Assembly: GCA_033439265.1 (NCBI GenBank)
Contig: JAVTVX010000030.1
Location: 2,606,501 to 2,670,500, forward strand
Origin: Dillenia suffruticosa
Taxonomy: Eukaryota > Streptophyta > Magnoliopsida > Dilleniales > Dilleniaceae
Length of the DNA stretch: 64,000 nt
Direction: 5' to 3'
Below, in pieces: positions 14,280 through 23,513 of this stretch (position 1 is the first letter of the stretch; each line of letters opens with the position of its first letter). Position numbers and translations under genes: made by a program. The notes beneath the pieces were generated by a model. It saw nothing but the letters and a program-made list of their open reading frames with translations. It did not search any database and was not told where the DNA came from.

Positions 14280-14700
14280 TCAATTGACTTGAGTAAAAAC
14301 CTAGACCCAGGATACTACACGGCACGACATAGATGTGCTCATGTGAAGAAAGTGCATTCAACGTCGGGAATATTCAAGTAGTAACATGTTCTTCACCAAA
14401 TAGATTTGACCTTTCCACTTCACTACCGGCACATATTAGCATCCTGAAAAGTTTTAAAGGAAAGGTTTGCAGAAAGCAAAATAGAGGAGAAGAACCTTTA
14501 GGTTTTGATTTTCTTTTCTTCACACCAAAAAAGAATACAATAGCTGTGTATATATACAAAATGCAAGAAGAAAAGAGAAAGAAAGGGAATAAAAAATATT
14601 CCAACTTCCTAATAGTATGCAGCAAAAAAGAAACAAAAATGAGTTAAAGAATCCTAACTACATAACAACATATTCCACCATTATCTTACATGTACTACCC
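14280..14700 (-). mobile_element. Probable LTR remnant of a copia element
   Basis: Directly downstream (minus strand) of the copia RNase H fragment, after a purine-rich stretch (GAAGGAAATGGAGGAAATGG, near 14720). It contains a TATA-like TTTTGTATATATACA near 14550-14565 and a CCTAAAGGTTCTTCTCC stretch, as in many copia LTRs. Ends and target-site duplications could not be defined, so the boundaries are approximate. Confidence 0.4.
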
Positions 14701-14756
14701 ATTTCCTCCATTTCCTTCTTTGACTTCAGAAATAGAATATTCTTCTTCTTTATGCT

Positions 14757-15086
14757 TCAATCCCCCCTACAAGATGGAGTGTAAATGTCAACTATGCCCA
14801 TCTTGAGTAAACGTGAATGAAAAATAGAAAAAGCGAGATACTTAGTAAAGATATCTGCAAGTTGTCTTTGGGTTGGAACATGTGTTGTGTGAATGAGTCC
14901 AGCATGGAGAAGATCACGAACAAGATGACAATCTATTTCTATATACTTTGTGCGTGCATGAAAAACTAGATTGGCAGCAATGAAAAGTGCTAATTGATTG
15001 TCACAATAGAGGAGATGCTTGCAGGTGAGCAACCTGCAGATCATCAACAATAGAAACGATTGTTGAACTGGTGAGGACGGGTGCAT
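14757..15086 (-). pseudogene. Ty1/copia polyprotein 3' end (RNase H), broken
   Basis: The translated fragment contains [32 protein letters not shown] and [13 protein letters not shown], which are the RNase H tail motifs of copia pol (CDNQ, HxRTKHIEID, QLADIFTK). Upstream of CDNQ the expected DDLQV-type sequence lies in another frame, so there is a frameshift. Integrase and reverse transcriptase are absent: the element is cut off at about 15.05 kb, where the tRNA repeat begins. It is therefore a truncated, non-autonomous relic that forms the left border of the tRNA array. Confidence 0.85.
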
Positions 15087-15177
15087 CGATTGGCATAAGG
15101 CAATGTGGGCTCATTAATTAAAATTCACAAATCACGAACAAGGAAAAAATAAAGAAACAAGAAATAAAGAATTATAC

Positions 15178-15249
15178 AGGACCCAACCTAGTTCGAACCG
15201 GTCACCTCTTGATATGCAATTAAATGCTTTACTACTTAGCTATGCACCA
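15178..15249 (-). pseudogene. tRNA-Cys-like element 1, decayed
   Basis: First unit of the array next to the copia relic. Anticodon GCA remains, but four of seven acceptor pairs and two T-stem pairs are lost. Confidence 0.8.
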
Positions 15250-15451
15250 AAGACATTTTTCTCTCTTGTCTCAATCTTCGTCATCTCAAGGCAATTGAAT
15301 TACAGAAAACACTAGAAACAATTGGCTATGGTTACTGGTGAGGACGAGAGATTTTATGGGTCATAGGAAAGGTGGGCCCATTAATTAAAATTCACAAATC
15401 ATGAAGAAGGAAAAAAGAAAGAAACAAAAAATAAAAAGTAAAAAACTCTAG

Positions 15452-15523
15452 AGGGCCCACCAAAGTTTGAAATGGTGACCACTTTATCTACAGTCAAATG
15501 CCCTACTACTAAGCTATGGACCC
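15452..15523 (-). pseudogene. tRNA-Cys-derived element 2 (type B), anticodon GTA, decayed
   Basis: The acceptor stem is intact, but the T-stem and D-stem are broken and the anticodon reads GTA instead of GCA. Confidence 0.8.
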
Positions 15524-15706
15524 TCGTCATTATTCTCTCTTCTCTTAATCTTCGTCATCTCAGTGCAGTCGAGTTATAGAAAACCCCAAAGATGATTGAT
15601 TATATTGACTGGTGAGGACGAGAGCTTGGCCTTAGGCAACGTGGACCCATTAATTAAAAATCACAAATCATGAACAAGGAGAAAAGAAAGAAACAAAAAA
15701 TTGTAG

Positions 15707-15778
15707 AGGGCCCAACCAGGTTCGAACCGGTGACCTCTTGATCTGTAGTCAAATGCTCTACCACTGAGCTATAGACCC
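15707..15778 (-). tRNA. tRNA-Cys-like (type C), anticodon ACA
   Basis: Folds as a full 72-nt cloverleaf with U73 and G-U wobbles, and keeps the A and B boxes (GGTTCGAACCTGG side intact). The anticodon is ACA rather than GCA, and an A34 tRNA-Cys would be unusual. A T6 run lies 5-10 nt downstream. Function uncertain. Confidence 0.65.
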
Positions 15779-15964
15779 TCAACATTTTCTCTCTTCTCTC
15801 CATCTTCATCATCTCGGGGTAGTCAAGTTACAGAAAATCATAGAAACAACTTATTATGTTGATTGGTGAGGACGAGAGCTTTGATTGGCCCTAGACAATG
15901 CGGACCCATTAATTAAAATTCACAAATCATGAACAAGTACAAAAGAAAGAAACCAAAAATTGAA

Positions 15965-16036
15965 GAGAGTCAACTGGGTTCAAACCGATGACTTCTTGAC
16001 CTGCAGTCAAATGCTTTACCACTGAGCCATGAACTC
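15965..16036 (-). pseudogene. tRNA-Cys-like element 4 (type D), decayed
   Basis: Anticodon GCA is kept, but the acceptor stem has at least two mispairs and the T-loop reads TTTGAAC. Confidence 0.7.
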
Positions 16037-16233
16037 TCGACATTTCTCTCTCTTCTCTCAATCTTCGTTGTCCCAGGGTAGTCATGCTATAGAAAACCCT
16101 AGAAACAATTGATTAACTGGTGAGGGCGGGAGCTTCGATTGGCATACGGCAATGTGAGCCCACTAATTAAAATTCACAAATCACAAACAAGGAAAAAAGA
16201 AAGAAACAAGAAATAAAAAACAAAGAATTGTAG

Positions 16234-16305
16234 AGGGCCCAACATGGTTCGAACCAAAGAACTCTTGATCTGCAATCAAATGCTCTACCACTAAGCTATG
16301 TACCC
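16234..16305 (-). pseudogene. tRNA-Cys-like element 5 (type A), decayed
   Basis: Anticodon GCA; the T-stem is largely unpaired and acceptor pair 5:68 is lost. Confidence 0.75.
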
Positions 16306-16507
16306 TAAACATTTTTCTCTCTTTTATCAATCTTCGTCATCTCAGGGAAGTCGAGCTACAAAAAACACTAGAAACAATTGGTTATGGTGACCGGTGAGGA
16401 CGAAAGTTTTTATGGGCCTTAGGAAAGCTAGGCCCATTAATTAAAATTCTCAAATCATAAATAAGGAAAAAAGAAAGAAACAAAAAATAAAAAGTAAAAA
16501 ACTTTAT

Positions 16508-16579
16508 AGGGCCCAACCGGGTTCGAACCGATGACCTCTTGATCTGCAGTCAAATGCTCTACCACTGAGCTATGGACCC
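16508..16579 (-). tRNA. trnC-GCA: tRNA-Cys (GCA), intact, type B
   Basis: Complete 72-nt cloverleaf: acceptor GGGTCCA with TGGGCCC, D-stem GCTC/GAGC, anticodon loop CTGCAGA, T-loop TTCGAAC, and U73. A-box TAGCTCAGTGG and B-box GGTTCGAACCC are canonical. TTTTTTACTTTTT lies about 10 nt downstream as a Pol III terminator. No CCA is encoded and there is no intron, as expected for plant nuclear tRNA-Cys. Only 65 bp separates it from the next element on the right because the spacer is shortened. Confidence 0.93.
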
Positions 16580-16644
16580 CCTACCCATTAATTAAAATTC
16601 ACAAATAATAAACAATAAGAAAAGAAAGAAACAAAGAATTGTAG

Positions 16645-16716
16645 AGGGCCCAACCGGGTTCAAACCGGTGACCTCTTTATCTATAGTTAAATGCTTTACC
16701 ACTGAGCTATGGACTC
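16645..16716 (-). pseudogene. tRNA-Cys-derived element 7 (type C), anticodon ATA
   Basis: Both anticodon positions 34 and 35 are changed (GCA to ATA). The anticodon stem, D-stem and acceptor stem each carry a mispair. Confidence 0.75.
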
Positions 16717-16917
16717 TCAACATTTTCTATCTTCTCTTGGTCATCATCATCTCAGGGTAGTAAAGTCACAAAAAACCATAGAAACAACTGATTATGGTGA
16801 TAGGTGAGGACAAGAGCATTGATTGGCCTTAGACAACGTGGGCCTATTAATTAAAATTCACAAATCACGAACAAGGAAAAAAGAAATAAATAAAAAACAA
16901 AAAACAAAAAATTGAAG

Positions 16918-16989
16918 AGAGGCCAACAGGGTTCGAACCAATTACTTCTTGACCTGCAGTCAAATGCTCTACCACTAAGCCATGGACTC
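16918..16989 (-). tRNA. tRNA-Cys-like (GCA), type D variant acceptor stem
   Basis: The acceptor reads GAGTCCA/TGGCCTC: relative to the array consensus, pair 2:71 is A-U instead of G-C, a matched change, with one mispair at 4:69. Position 38 is G. The T-stem has one mispair and the D-stem has a G-U. It may or may not be functional. Confidence 0.55.
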
Positions 16990-17184
16990 TCGACATTTTT
17001 CTCTACTCTCAATCTTCGTCATCTCAGGGTAGTCAAGTTGTAGAAAACCCTAGAAACAATTGATTAACTGGTGACGATGGGAGCTTCAATTGGCCTAAGG
17101 CAATGTGGGCCCATTAATTAAAATTCACAAATCACAAACAAGGAAAAAAGAAAGAAATAAGAAATAAAAAACAAAGAATTGTAA

Positions 17185-17256
17185 AGGGCTCAACCTGATT
17201 CGAACTGGAAATCTCCTGATCTGTAGTCAAATGCTCTACCACTGAGTTATGCACCG
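17185..17256 (-). pseudogene. tRNA-Cys-like element 9 (type A), anticodon ACA
   Basis: Acceptor pairing is lost at several positions (GGGCTCA side against CGGTGCA), and the anticodon reads ACA. Confidence 0.75.
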
Positions 17257-17458
17257 TAGACATTTTTCTCTCTTCTCTGAATCATCGTTGTCTCAGGGTA
17301 GTTGAGTTTTTGAAAACACTAGAAACAATTGGTTATGGTTACTGGTGAGGACAAGAGCTTTGATGAGCCATAGGATAGGTGGACCCATTAATTAAAATTC
17401 TCAAATCACAAACAAGGAAAAAAAAAAGAAACAAAAAATAAAAAACAAAGAATTGTAC

Positions 17459-17525
17459 CAAGCCCAACATGGTTCAAACCGGTGAACTCTTGATCAAAGA
17501 TGCTCAACCACAGAGCTATGTACCC
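17459..17525 (-). pseudogene. tRNA-Cys-like element 10, anticodon deleted
   Basis: Only 67 nt. Five bases spanning the anticodon loop are missing, so no tRNA could form. Confidence 0.9.
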
Positions 17526-17727
17526 TAGAAATTTTTCTCACTTCTCTCAATCTTCATCGTCTCAGGGTGGTCGAGTTACAGAAAACACTAGAAACAATTG
17601 TCTATGGTTACCAGTGAGGACGAGAGCTTTGATGTTCCTTAGGAAAGGTGGGCCCATTAATTAAAATTCGCAAATCACGAACAAGGAAAACAGAAAGAAA
17701 CAAAAAATAAAGAGTAAAAGACTCTAG

Positions 17728-17797
17728 AGGGCCCAATCGGGTGAACCGATGACCTCTTGATCTGCAATCAAATGCTCTACGACTGAGCTATGGACCC
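17728..17797 (-). pseudogene. tRNA-Cys-like element 11 (type B), B-box deletion
   Basis: Anticodon GCA and a good acceptor stem, but two bases are deleted in the T-loop. This removes the invariant part of the B-box and should block TFIIIC binding. Confidence 0.85.
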
Positions 17798-17985
17798 TCG
17801 ACATTATTCTCTCGTCCCACAATCTTCGTCATCTCAGTGCAGTCCAGTTACAGAAAACCCTAGAGACGATTGATTATGGTGACCGGTGAGGATGAGAGCT
17901 TTAAGTGGCCTTAGGCAATGTGGACCCATTAATTAAAATTCACAAATCATGAACATGGAGAAAAGAAAGAAACAAAAAATTGTAG

Positions 17986-18057
17986 AGGGCCCAACCGGGT
18001 TTGAACCGGTGACCTTTTGATCTACAGTCAAATGCTCTACCACTGACCTATGGACCC
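17986..18057 (-). tRNA. tRNA-Cys body with GTA (Tyr) anticodon, type C
   Basis: The acceptor stem and T-stem are complete and a GGTTCAAACCC B-box is present. The anticodon loop is CUGUAGA, so anticodon GUA would read Tyr codons. There is one D-stem mispair. Plant tRNA-Tyr genes carry an intron and a different body, so this is a mutated tRNA-Cys, not a true tRNA-Tyr. Confidence 0.65.
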
Positions 18058-18258
18058 TTGACATTTTCTCTCTTCTCTCGGTCTTCATCATCTCAGGGTA
18101 GTCAATTTTCAGAAAACAATAGAAACAAATGATTATGGTGATTGGTGAGGATGACAGCTTTGATTGGCCTTAGACAACCCGGGCCCATTAATTAAAATTC
18201 ACAAATCATGAATAAGGAAAAAAGAAAGAAACAAAAAATAAAAAACAAAAAATTGAAG

Positions 18259-18330
18259 AGAGGCCAACTGGGTTCAAACCCATGAATTCTTGACCTGCAG
18301 TCAAATGCTCTACCACTGAGCCATAGACTC
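18259..18330 (-). tRNA. tRNA-Cys-like (GCA), type D
   Basis: Variant acceptor GAGTCTA/TGGCCTC with the A2-U71 matched change, one mispair and one wobble. Anticodon GCA, complete D-stem, T-stem with four pairs. Functional status unclear. Confidence 0.55.
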
Positions 18331-18528
18331 TCGACATTTTTCTCTCTTCTCTCAATTTTCTTCGTCTCAGGGTAGTCAAGTTGCAGAAAACCCTAGAAAT
18401 GATTGATTAAGTGGTGAGGACGGGAGCTTTGATTGGCATAAGGCAATGTGGGCCCATTAATTAAAATTCACAAATCACGAACAAGAAAAAAAAGAAATAA
18501 ACAAGAAATAAAAAACAAATAATTGCAG

Positions 18529-18600
18529 AGGGCCAAACCTGGTTTGAACCAGAGACCTTTTGATCTGCAGTCAAATGCTCTACCACTGAGTTACACACCG
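18529..18600 (-). pseudogene. tRNA-Cys-like element 14 (type A), decayed acceptor
   Basis: Anticodon GCA, but the 5' acceptor strand reads CGGTGTG and no longer pairs with the 3' strand. Confidence 0.8.
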
Positions 18601-18800
18601 TAGACAATTTTCTCTCTTCTCTCAATCTTCTTTGTCTCAGGGTAGTCGAGTTATAGAAAACACTAGAAACAATTGGTTATGGTGACCGGTGAGGACAAGA
18701 GCTTTGATGGGGCATAGGATAGGTGGGCCCATTAATTAAAATTCACAAATCACGAACAAGAAAAAAAGTAAGAAACAAAAAATAAAAAGTAACAAACTTA

Positions 18801-18864
18801 AGGGGATTCAAACCGGTGACCTCTTGATCTACAATCAAATGTTGTACCACTGAGATATCGATCT
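18801..18864 (-). pseudogene. tRNA-Cys-like element 15 (type B), truncated
   Basis: The 3' acceptor strand and part of the T-stem are deleted; the anticodon reads GTA. Confidence 0.9.
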
Positions 18865-19052
18865 TCGACATTATTCTCTCTTCTCTAAATCTTCGTCATC
18901 TTAGTGCAGTAAAGTTATAGAAAATCCTAGAGACGATTGATTATGGTAACCGGTGAGGATGAGAGCTTTGAGTTGCCTTAGGCAATATGGACTCATTAAA
19001 TAAAATTCACAAATCACGAACAAGGAGAAAAGAAAGAAACAAAAAATTGTAG

Positions 19053-19124
19053 AGGGCCCAACCGGGTTTGAACGGATGACCTCTTGATCTGCAGTCAAAT
19101 GCTCTACCACTGAGCTAAGGACCC
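19053..19124 (-). tRNA. tRNA-Cys (GCA), near intact, type C
   Basis: Six of seven acceptor pairs (7:66 lost), complete D-stem and anticodon stem, T-stem with one mispair, and B-box GGTTC with CpG loss nearby. A T6 run lies downstream. Confidence 0.7.
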
Positions 19125-19324
19125 TTGACATTTTCTCTCTTTTCTCGGTCTTCATCATCTCAGGGTAGTCAAGTCATAGAAAACCCTAGAAACAATTGAT
19201 TATGGTGATTGGTAAAGATGAGAGCTTTGATTGGTCTTAGACAACATGGGCCCATAATCAAAATTCCCAAATCACAAACATGGAAGAAAGAAAGAAACAA
19301 AAAATCAAAATCAAAAAATATTAG

Positions 19325-19396
19325 AGAGCCGAACAGGGTTCGAACCGGTGTCTTTTTGACACGCAGTCAAATGCTCTACCACTAATTGATGGACTC
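19325..19396 (-). pseudogene. tRNA-Cys-like element 17 (type D), anticodon GCG
   Basis: The D-stem is destroyed and the anticodon reads GCG through an insertion-free substitution. The acceptor keeps the D-type A2-U71 pair. Confidence 0.75.
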
Positions 19397-19593
19397 TCGA
19401 CATTTTTCTCTCTTCTGTCAATCTTCGTCTTCTCAGGCAGTCAAGTTTTAGAAAACCCTCGAAACGAATTATTAACTAGTGAGGACGGGAGCATCGATTG
19501 GCCTAAGGCAATGTACGCCCCTTAATTAAAATTCACAAATCACGAACATGGAAAAAAGAAAGAAACAAGAAATAAAAAAGCAAAGAATTGTAC

Positions 19594-19665
19594 CAGGCCT
19601 AGCCTAGTTTGAACCAGTGACCTTTTGATTTGCAGTCAAATGCTTTACCATAGAGCTATGCACCC
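19594..19665 (-). pseudogene. tRNA-Cys-like element 18 (type A'), decayed
   Basis: Anticodon GCA; acceptor, T-stem and D-loop substitutions disrupt the fold. Confidence 0.7.
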
Positions 19666-19867
19666 TAGACATTTTTCTCTCTTCTCTCAATCTTTGTCGT
19701 CTAAGGGCAGTCGAGTTATAGAAAACACTAGAAACAATTATCTATGGTCACCGATGAGAACGAGAACTTTGATGGGCCTTAGGAAAGGTGGGCACATTAA
19801 TTAAAATTCACAAATCACGAAAAAGGAAAAGAGAAAGAAACAAAAAATAAAAAGTAAAAAACTCTAG

Positions 19868-19939
19868 AGGGCCCAACCGGGTTTGAACCGGTAACCTCTT
19901 GATCTGCAGTCAAATGCTCTACCACTGAGCTATAGACCC
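19868..19939 (-). tRNA. trnC-GCA: tRNA-Cys (GCA), intact, type B
   Basis: All four stems pair (the acceptor with two G-U wobbles). Anticodon loop CTGCAGA, U73, A-box TAGCTCAGTGG, B-box GGTTCAAACCC. The downstream T6 terminator sits in TTTTTTACTTTTT. The right-hand spacer holds an AAACCCTA box at 19997-20004. Confidence 0.9.
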
Positions 19940-20127
19940 TTGACATTATTCTCTTGTCTCTCAATCTTCGTCGTCTCAATGCACTCAAGTTACTGAAAAC
20001 CCTAGAGACGATTAATTATGGTGACAAGTAAGGACGAGAGCTTTGAGTGGCCTTAGGCATCATGGACCCATTAATTAAAATTCACAAATCATGAACATAA
20101 AGAAAAGAAAGAAACAAAAAATTGTAA

Positions 20128-20199
20128 AGGGCCCAACCGGGTTCGAACCGGTGACCTCTTGATCTGCAGTCAAATGCTCTACCACTGAGCCATGGACCC
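20128..20199 (-). tRNA. trnC-GCA: tRNA-Cys (GCA), intact, type C
   Basis: Essentially the consensus: seven acceptor pairs with one G-U, perfect T-stem, CTGCAGA loop, U73, B-box GGTTCGAACCC. The CAA triplet just 5' of the tRNA (minus strand TGTCAAGGG) matches the plant Pol III initiation motif, and a T6 run follows. Confidence 0.93.
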
Positions 20200-20386
20200 T
20201 TGACATTTTCTCTCTTCTCTCAGTCTTCATCATCTAATGGTAGTCAAGTTACATAAAACCACAGAAACAACTAATTATGGTGATCGGTGAGGACGACAAT
20301 TTTGATTGGCCTTAGACAATGCGGGCCCATTAATTAAAATTCACAAATCACGAACAAGGAAAAAAGAAAGAAACAAAAAATTTATG

Positions 20387-20457
20387 AGAGGGCAACCGGT
20401 TTCAAATCGATGACTTCTTGACCTCAGTCAAATGCTCTACCATTGAGTGATGGACCC
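20387..20457 (-). pseudogene. tRNA-Cys-like element 21 (type D), anticodon-loop deletion
   Basis: A one-base deletion in the anticodon loop and a T-stem broken on both sides. Confidence 0.85.
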
Positions 20458-20632
20458 TCAACATTTTTCTCTCTTTTCTAAATCTTCGTCATCTCTGGGC
20501 AGTAAAGTTGTAGAAAACCCTAGAAACGAGTGATTTATCAGTGAGGACGGGAGCTTCGTTAGAACTAAGGCAATGTGGGCCCATTAATTAAAATTCATAA
20601 ATCACAAACAACGAAAAAAAAAAGAATTGCAG

Positions 20633-20704
20633 AGGGCCTAACATGGTTCGAACCGGAGAACTCTTAATCTGCTGTCAAATGCTTTACCACTGAGCTATAC
20701 ACCC
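20633..20704 (-). pseudogene. tRNA-Cys-like element 22 (type A)
   Basis: Anticodon GCA, but U33 is A and the T-stem has three mispairs. Six of seven acceptor pairs remain. Confidence 0.65.
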
Positions 20705-20906
20705 TAGAAATTTTTCTCTCTTCTCTCAATCTTCGTCGTCTCAGGGCAGTCGAGTTACATATAACACTAGAAACAATTGGTTATGCTGACCGGTGATGAC
20801 TAGAGCTTTGATGGGCCTTAGGAAAGGTTGGCCCTTTAACTAAAATTCTCAAATCACAAACAAGGAAAAAAGAAAGAAACAAAAAATAAAAAGTAAAAAA
20901 CTCTAG

Positions 20907-20978
20907 AGGGCCCAACTGGGTTCGAACCGGTGACCTTTTTTTTTGCAGTCAAATGCTCTACTACTCACTTATGGACCC
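20907..20978 (-). pseudogene. tRNA-Cys-like element 23 (type B), broken anticodon and D stems
   Basis: Good acceptor and T arms, but a T-run (plus strand) replaces the anticodon-stem 3' strand and the D-stem no longer pairs. Confidence 0.8.
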
Positions 20979-21161
20979 TCAACATTATTCTCTCTCCCCT
21001 CAATCTTCGTTGTCTCAGTGCAGTAAAGTTGTAGAAAACCCTAGAGACGATTGATTATTGTGACAGGATAAGAGTTTTGAGTGGCCTTAGGCAACCTGGA
21101 CCCATTAATTAAAATTCACAAATCACGAACACGGAGAAAAGAAAGAAACAAAGAATTGTAG

Positions 21162-21233
21162 AGGGTCCAACCGGGTTCGAATCAGTGACCTATTGATCTG
21201 CAGTCAAATGCTCTACCACTGAGCTATGGACCC
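21162..21233 (-). tRNA. tRNA-Cys (GCA), near intact, type C
   Basis: Perfect Watson-Crick acceptor GGGTCCA/TGGACCC. D-stem complete, anticodon GCA, anticodon stem four of five pairs, T-stem one mispair. A T-run lies downstream. Confidence 0.75.
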
Positions 21234-21435
21234 TCGATATTTTCTATCTTCTCTCGGTCTTCATCATCCCAAGATAGTCAAGTTACAGAAAACCCTAGAA
21301 ACAATTGATTATGGTGATCGGTGAGGATGAGAGCGTTGATTGGGCTTAGACAATGTGGGCTCATTAATTAAAATTCCCAAATCACAAATACGGAAAAAAG
21401 AAAGAAACAAAAAATAAAAAACAAAAAATTGTCGA

Positions 21436-21507
21436 GGGGCCGAACCAGGTTCGAACCGATATCCTTTTGATCTGTAGTCAAATGCTCTACCACTGAGTGA
21501 TGAACAC
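21436..21507 (-). pseudogene. tRNA-Cys-like element 25 (type D'), anticodon ACA
   Basis: The 5' acceptor strand is decayed (GTGTTCA) and the D-stem is weakened; the anticodon reads ACA. Confidence 0.75.
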
Positions 21508-21704
21508 TCGATATTTTTCTCTCTTCTCTCAATCTTCATCATCTCAGGGCAGTCAAGTTTCAGAAAACCCAAGAAACGAATGATTAACCGATGAGGACGG
21601 GAGCGTCGATTGACCTAAGGCAATGTGTGCCCACTAATTAAAATTCACAATTCACGAACAAGGAAAAAAGAAATAAACAAGAAATAAAAAACAAAGAATT
21701 GTAC

Positions 21705-21776
21705 TGGGCCCAACCTAGTTCGAACTAGCGACCTCTTGATCTGTAGTCAAATGCTCTACCATTGAGCTATGCACCC
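21705..21776 (-). tRNA. tRNA-Cys-like (type A'), anticodon ACA
   Basis: Six of seven acceptor pairs, D-stem complete, T-stem wobble-rich with one mispair. Anticodon ACA and a non-consensus discriminator A. Probably not an efficient tRNA. Confidence 0.45.
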
Positions 21777-21967
21777 TAGATATTTTTCTCTCTTCTCTCA
21801 ATCTTTGGTCTCAAGGCAGTCGAGTTCCCTAGAAACAATTGTCTATGGTACCGGTGAGGACGAGAGCTTTAACGGGCCTTAAGAAAGGTAGGCCCATTAA
21901 TTAAAATTCACAAATCACGAACAAGTAAAAGAGAAAGAAACAAAAAATAAAAAGTAAAAAACTCTAG

Positions 21968-22039
21968 AGGGTTCAACTGGGTTTGAATCGGTAACCTCTT
22001 GATCTGCAGTCAAATGCTCTACCACTGAGCTATGGACCC
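21968..22039 (-). tRNA. tRNA-Cys (GCA), mildly decayed, type B
   Basis: Acceptor six of seven pairs, D and anticodon arms complete, T-stem with two A-C mispairs, U73 kept, T6 run downstream. Borderline functional. Confidence 0.6.
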
Positions 22040-22223
22040 TTGACATTATTCTTTCGTCTCTCAATCTTCATTGTCTTAGTGCAGTCAAGTTACAGAGAAC
22101 CCTAGAGACGATTGATTATGGTGACCAGGATGAGAGCTTTGAGTGGCCTTAGCTAGCGTGGACCCATTAGTTAAAATTCACAAATCATAAACATGGAGAA
22201 AAGAAAGAAACAAAAAATTGTAG

Positions 22224-22295
22224 AGGGTCCAACCGGGTTCGAACCGATGACCTCTTGATCTGCAGTCAAATGCTCTACCACTGAGCTATGGACCC
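22224..22295 (-). tRNA. trnC-GCA: tRNA-Cys (GCA), intact, type C
   Basis: Perfect seven-pair Watson-Crick acceptor GGGTCCA/TGGACCC, complete D, anticodon and T arms, U73, canonical A- and B-boxes, CAA at the 5' flank and a T6 run 3'. One of the best-preserved genes in the array. Confidence 0.94.
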
Positions 22296-22495
22296 TTGAC
22301 ATTTTCTCTCTTCTCTCGATCTTCATCATCTTAGGGTGGTCAAGTTATAGAAAACCATAGAAACACTGGATTATGGTGATCGATGAGGACAACAGTTTTG
22401 ATTGGCCTTAGACAATACAGCCCCATTAATTAAAATTCACAAATCACAAACAAGGAAAAAAGAAAGAAACAAAAATAAAAAACAAAAAATTGAAG

Positions 22496-22567
22496 AGAGG
22501 CCAACTATATTCGAGCCAATGACTTCTTGACCTGCAGTCAAATGTTCTACCACTGAGCAATGGACCC
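22496..22567 (-). pseudogene. tRNA-Cys-like element 29 (type D), T-arm damaged
   Basis: Anticodon GCA; the T-stem and T-loop are altered (loop CTCGAAT), so the B-box is weak, and the D-stem has a mispair. Confidence 0.65.
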
Positions 22568-22764
22568 TCGACATTTTTCTCTCTTCTCTCAATCTTCGTA
22601 ATCTCAAGGCAATAAAGTTATAGAAAACCCTAGAAACGAGTGATTAACAGGTACGGATGGGAGCTTCATTACGCCTAAGGCAATGTGGGCCCATTAATTA
22701 AAATTCACAAATCACGAACAAGGAAAATAGAAAGAAACCAGAAATAAAAAACAAAGAATTGTAT

Positions 22765-22836
22765 AGGGCCCAACATGGTTCGAACCGGAGAACTCTTGAT
22801 TTGCAATCAAATGCTCTACCATTTAGTTATGCGCCC
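22765..22836 (-). pseudogene. tRNA-Cys-like element 30 (type A)
   Basis: Anticodon GCA; D-stem and T-stem mispairs, and the A-box is changed. Confidence 0.65.
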
Positions 22837-23038
22837 TAGACATTTTTCTCTCTTCTCTCAATCTTCGTTGTCCCAGGGCAGTTGAGTTATAGAAAACACT
22901 AGAAACAATTGGTTATGGTAACCGGTGAGGATAAGAGCTTTGATGAGCCTTAGTAAAGGAGGGCCCATTAATTAAAATTCTGATATCATGAACAAGGAAG
23001 AAGGAAAGAAACAAAAAATAAAAAGTAAGAAACTCTAG

Positions 23039-23110
23039 AGGGCCTAATCAAGTTCGAACCGGTGACCTCTTGATCTGCAATCAAATGTTCTACCACTAAG
23101 CTATGGACCC
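23039..23110 (-). tRNA. tRNA-Cys-like (GCA), type B, marginal
   Basis: Acceptor six of seven pairs, T-stem mostly wobble pairs, D-stem with one mispair. Anticodon GCA. Confidence 0.5.
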
Positions 23111-23241
23111 TCAGCATTACTCTCTCCCCTCTCAATCTTTATTGTCTCGGTGGAGTTGTGAGTGGCCTTAGGCAACATGGACCCATTAATTAAAATTCAT
23201 AAATCACGAATAAAGAGAAAGAGAGAAATAAAGAATTGTAG

Positions 23242-23312
23242 AGGGCCCAACCGGGTTCCAACCGTTGACCTCTTGATCTGCAGTCAAATGCTCTACAATG
23301 AGCTATGGACCC
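23242..23312 (-). tRNA. tRNA-Cys-like (GCA), type C, D-loop deletion
   Basis: 71 nt: one base is missing from the D-loop and the T-loop reads TTGGAAC, altering the B-box. The acceptor, D and anticodon stems pair fully. Confidence 0.55.
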
Positions 23313-23513
23313 TCCACATTTTCTATCTTCTCTCGGTTTTCATCATCTCTGGGTAGTAAAGTTACAAGAAACCATAGAAACAACTGATTATGATGATCGG
23401 TGAGGACGAGAGCTTTGATTGGCCTTAAACAACGTGAGCCCATTAATTAAAATTCACAAATCAAGAGCAAGGAAAAAGGAAAGAAATAAAAAAATAATAA
23501 AAAATAATTGAAC

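Noticed and set aside
18901-19158. Repeated minus-strand ORFs reading SSVVEHLTADQEV...SNPVGPS across the array (also near 21309, 23723 and 24298)
   Set aside because: They are translations through the tRNA-Cys sequence itself plus its flank, with a chance ATG just upstream. Such tRNA-shadow proteins are a known annotation artefact.
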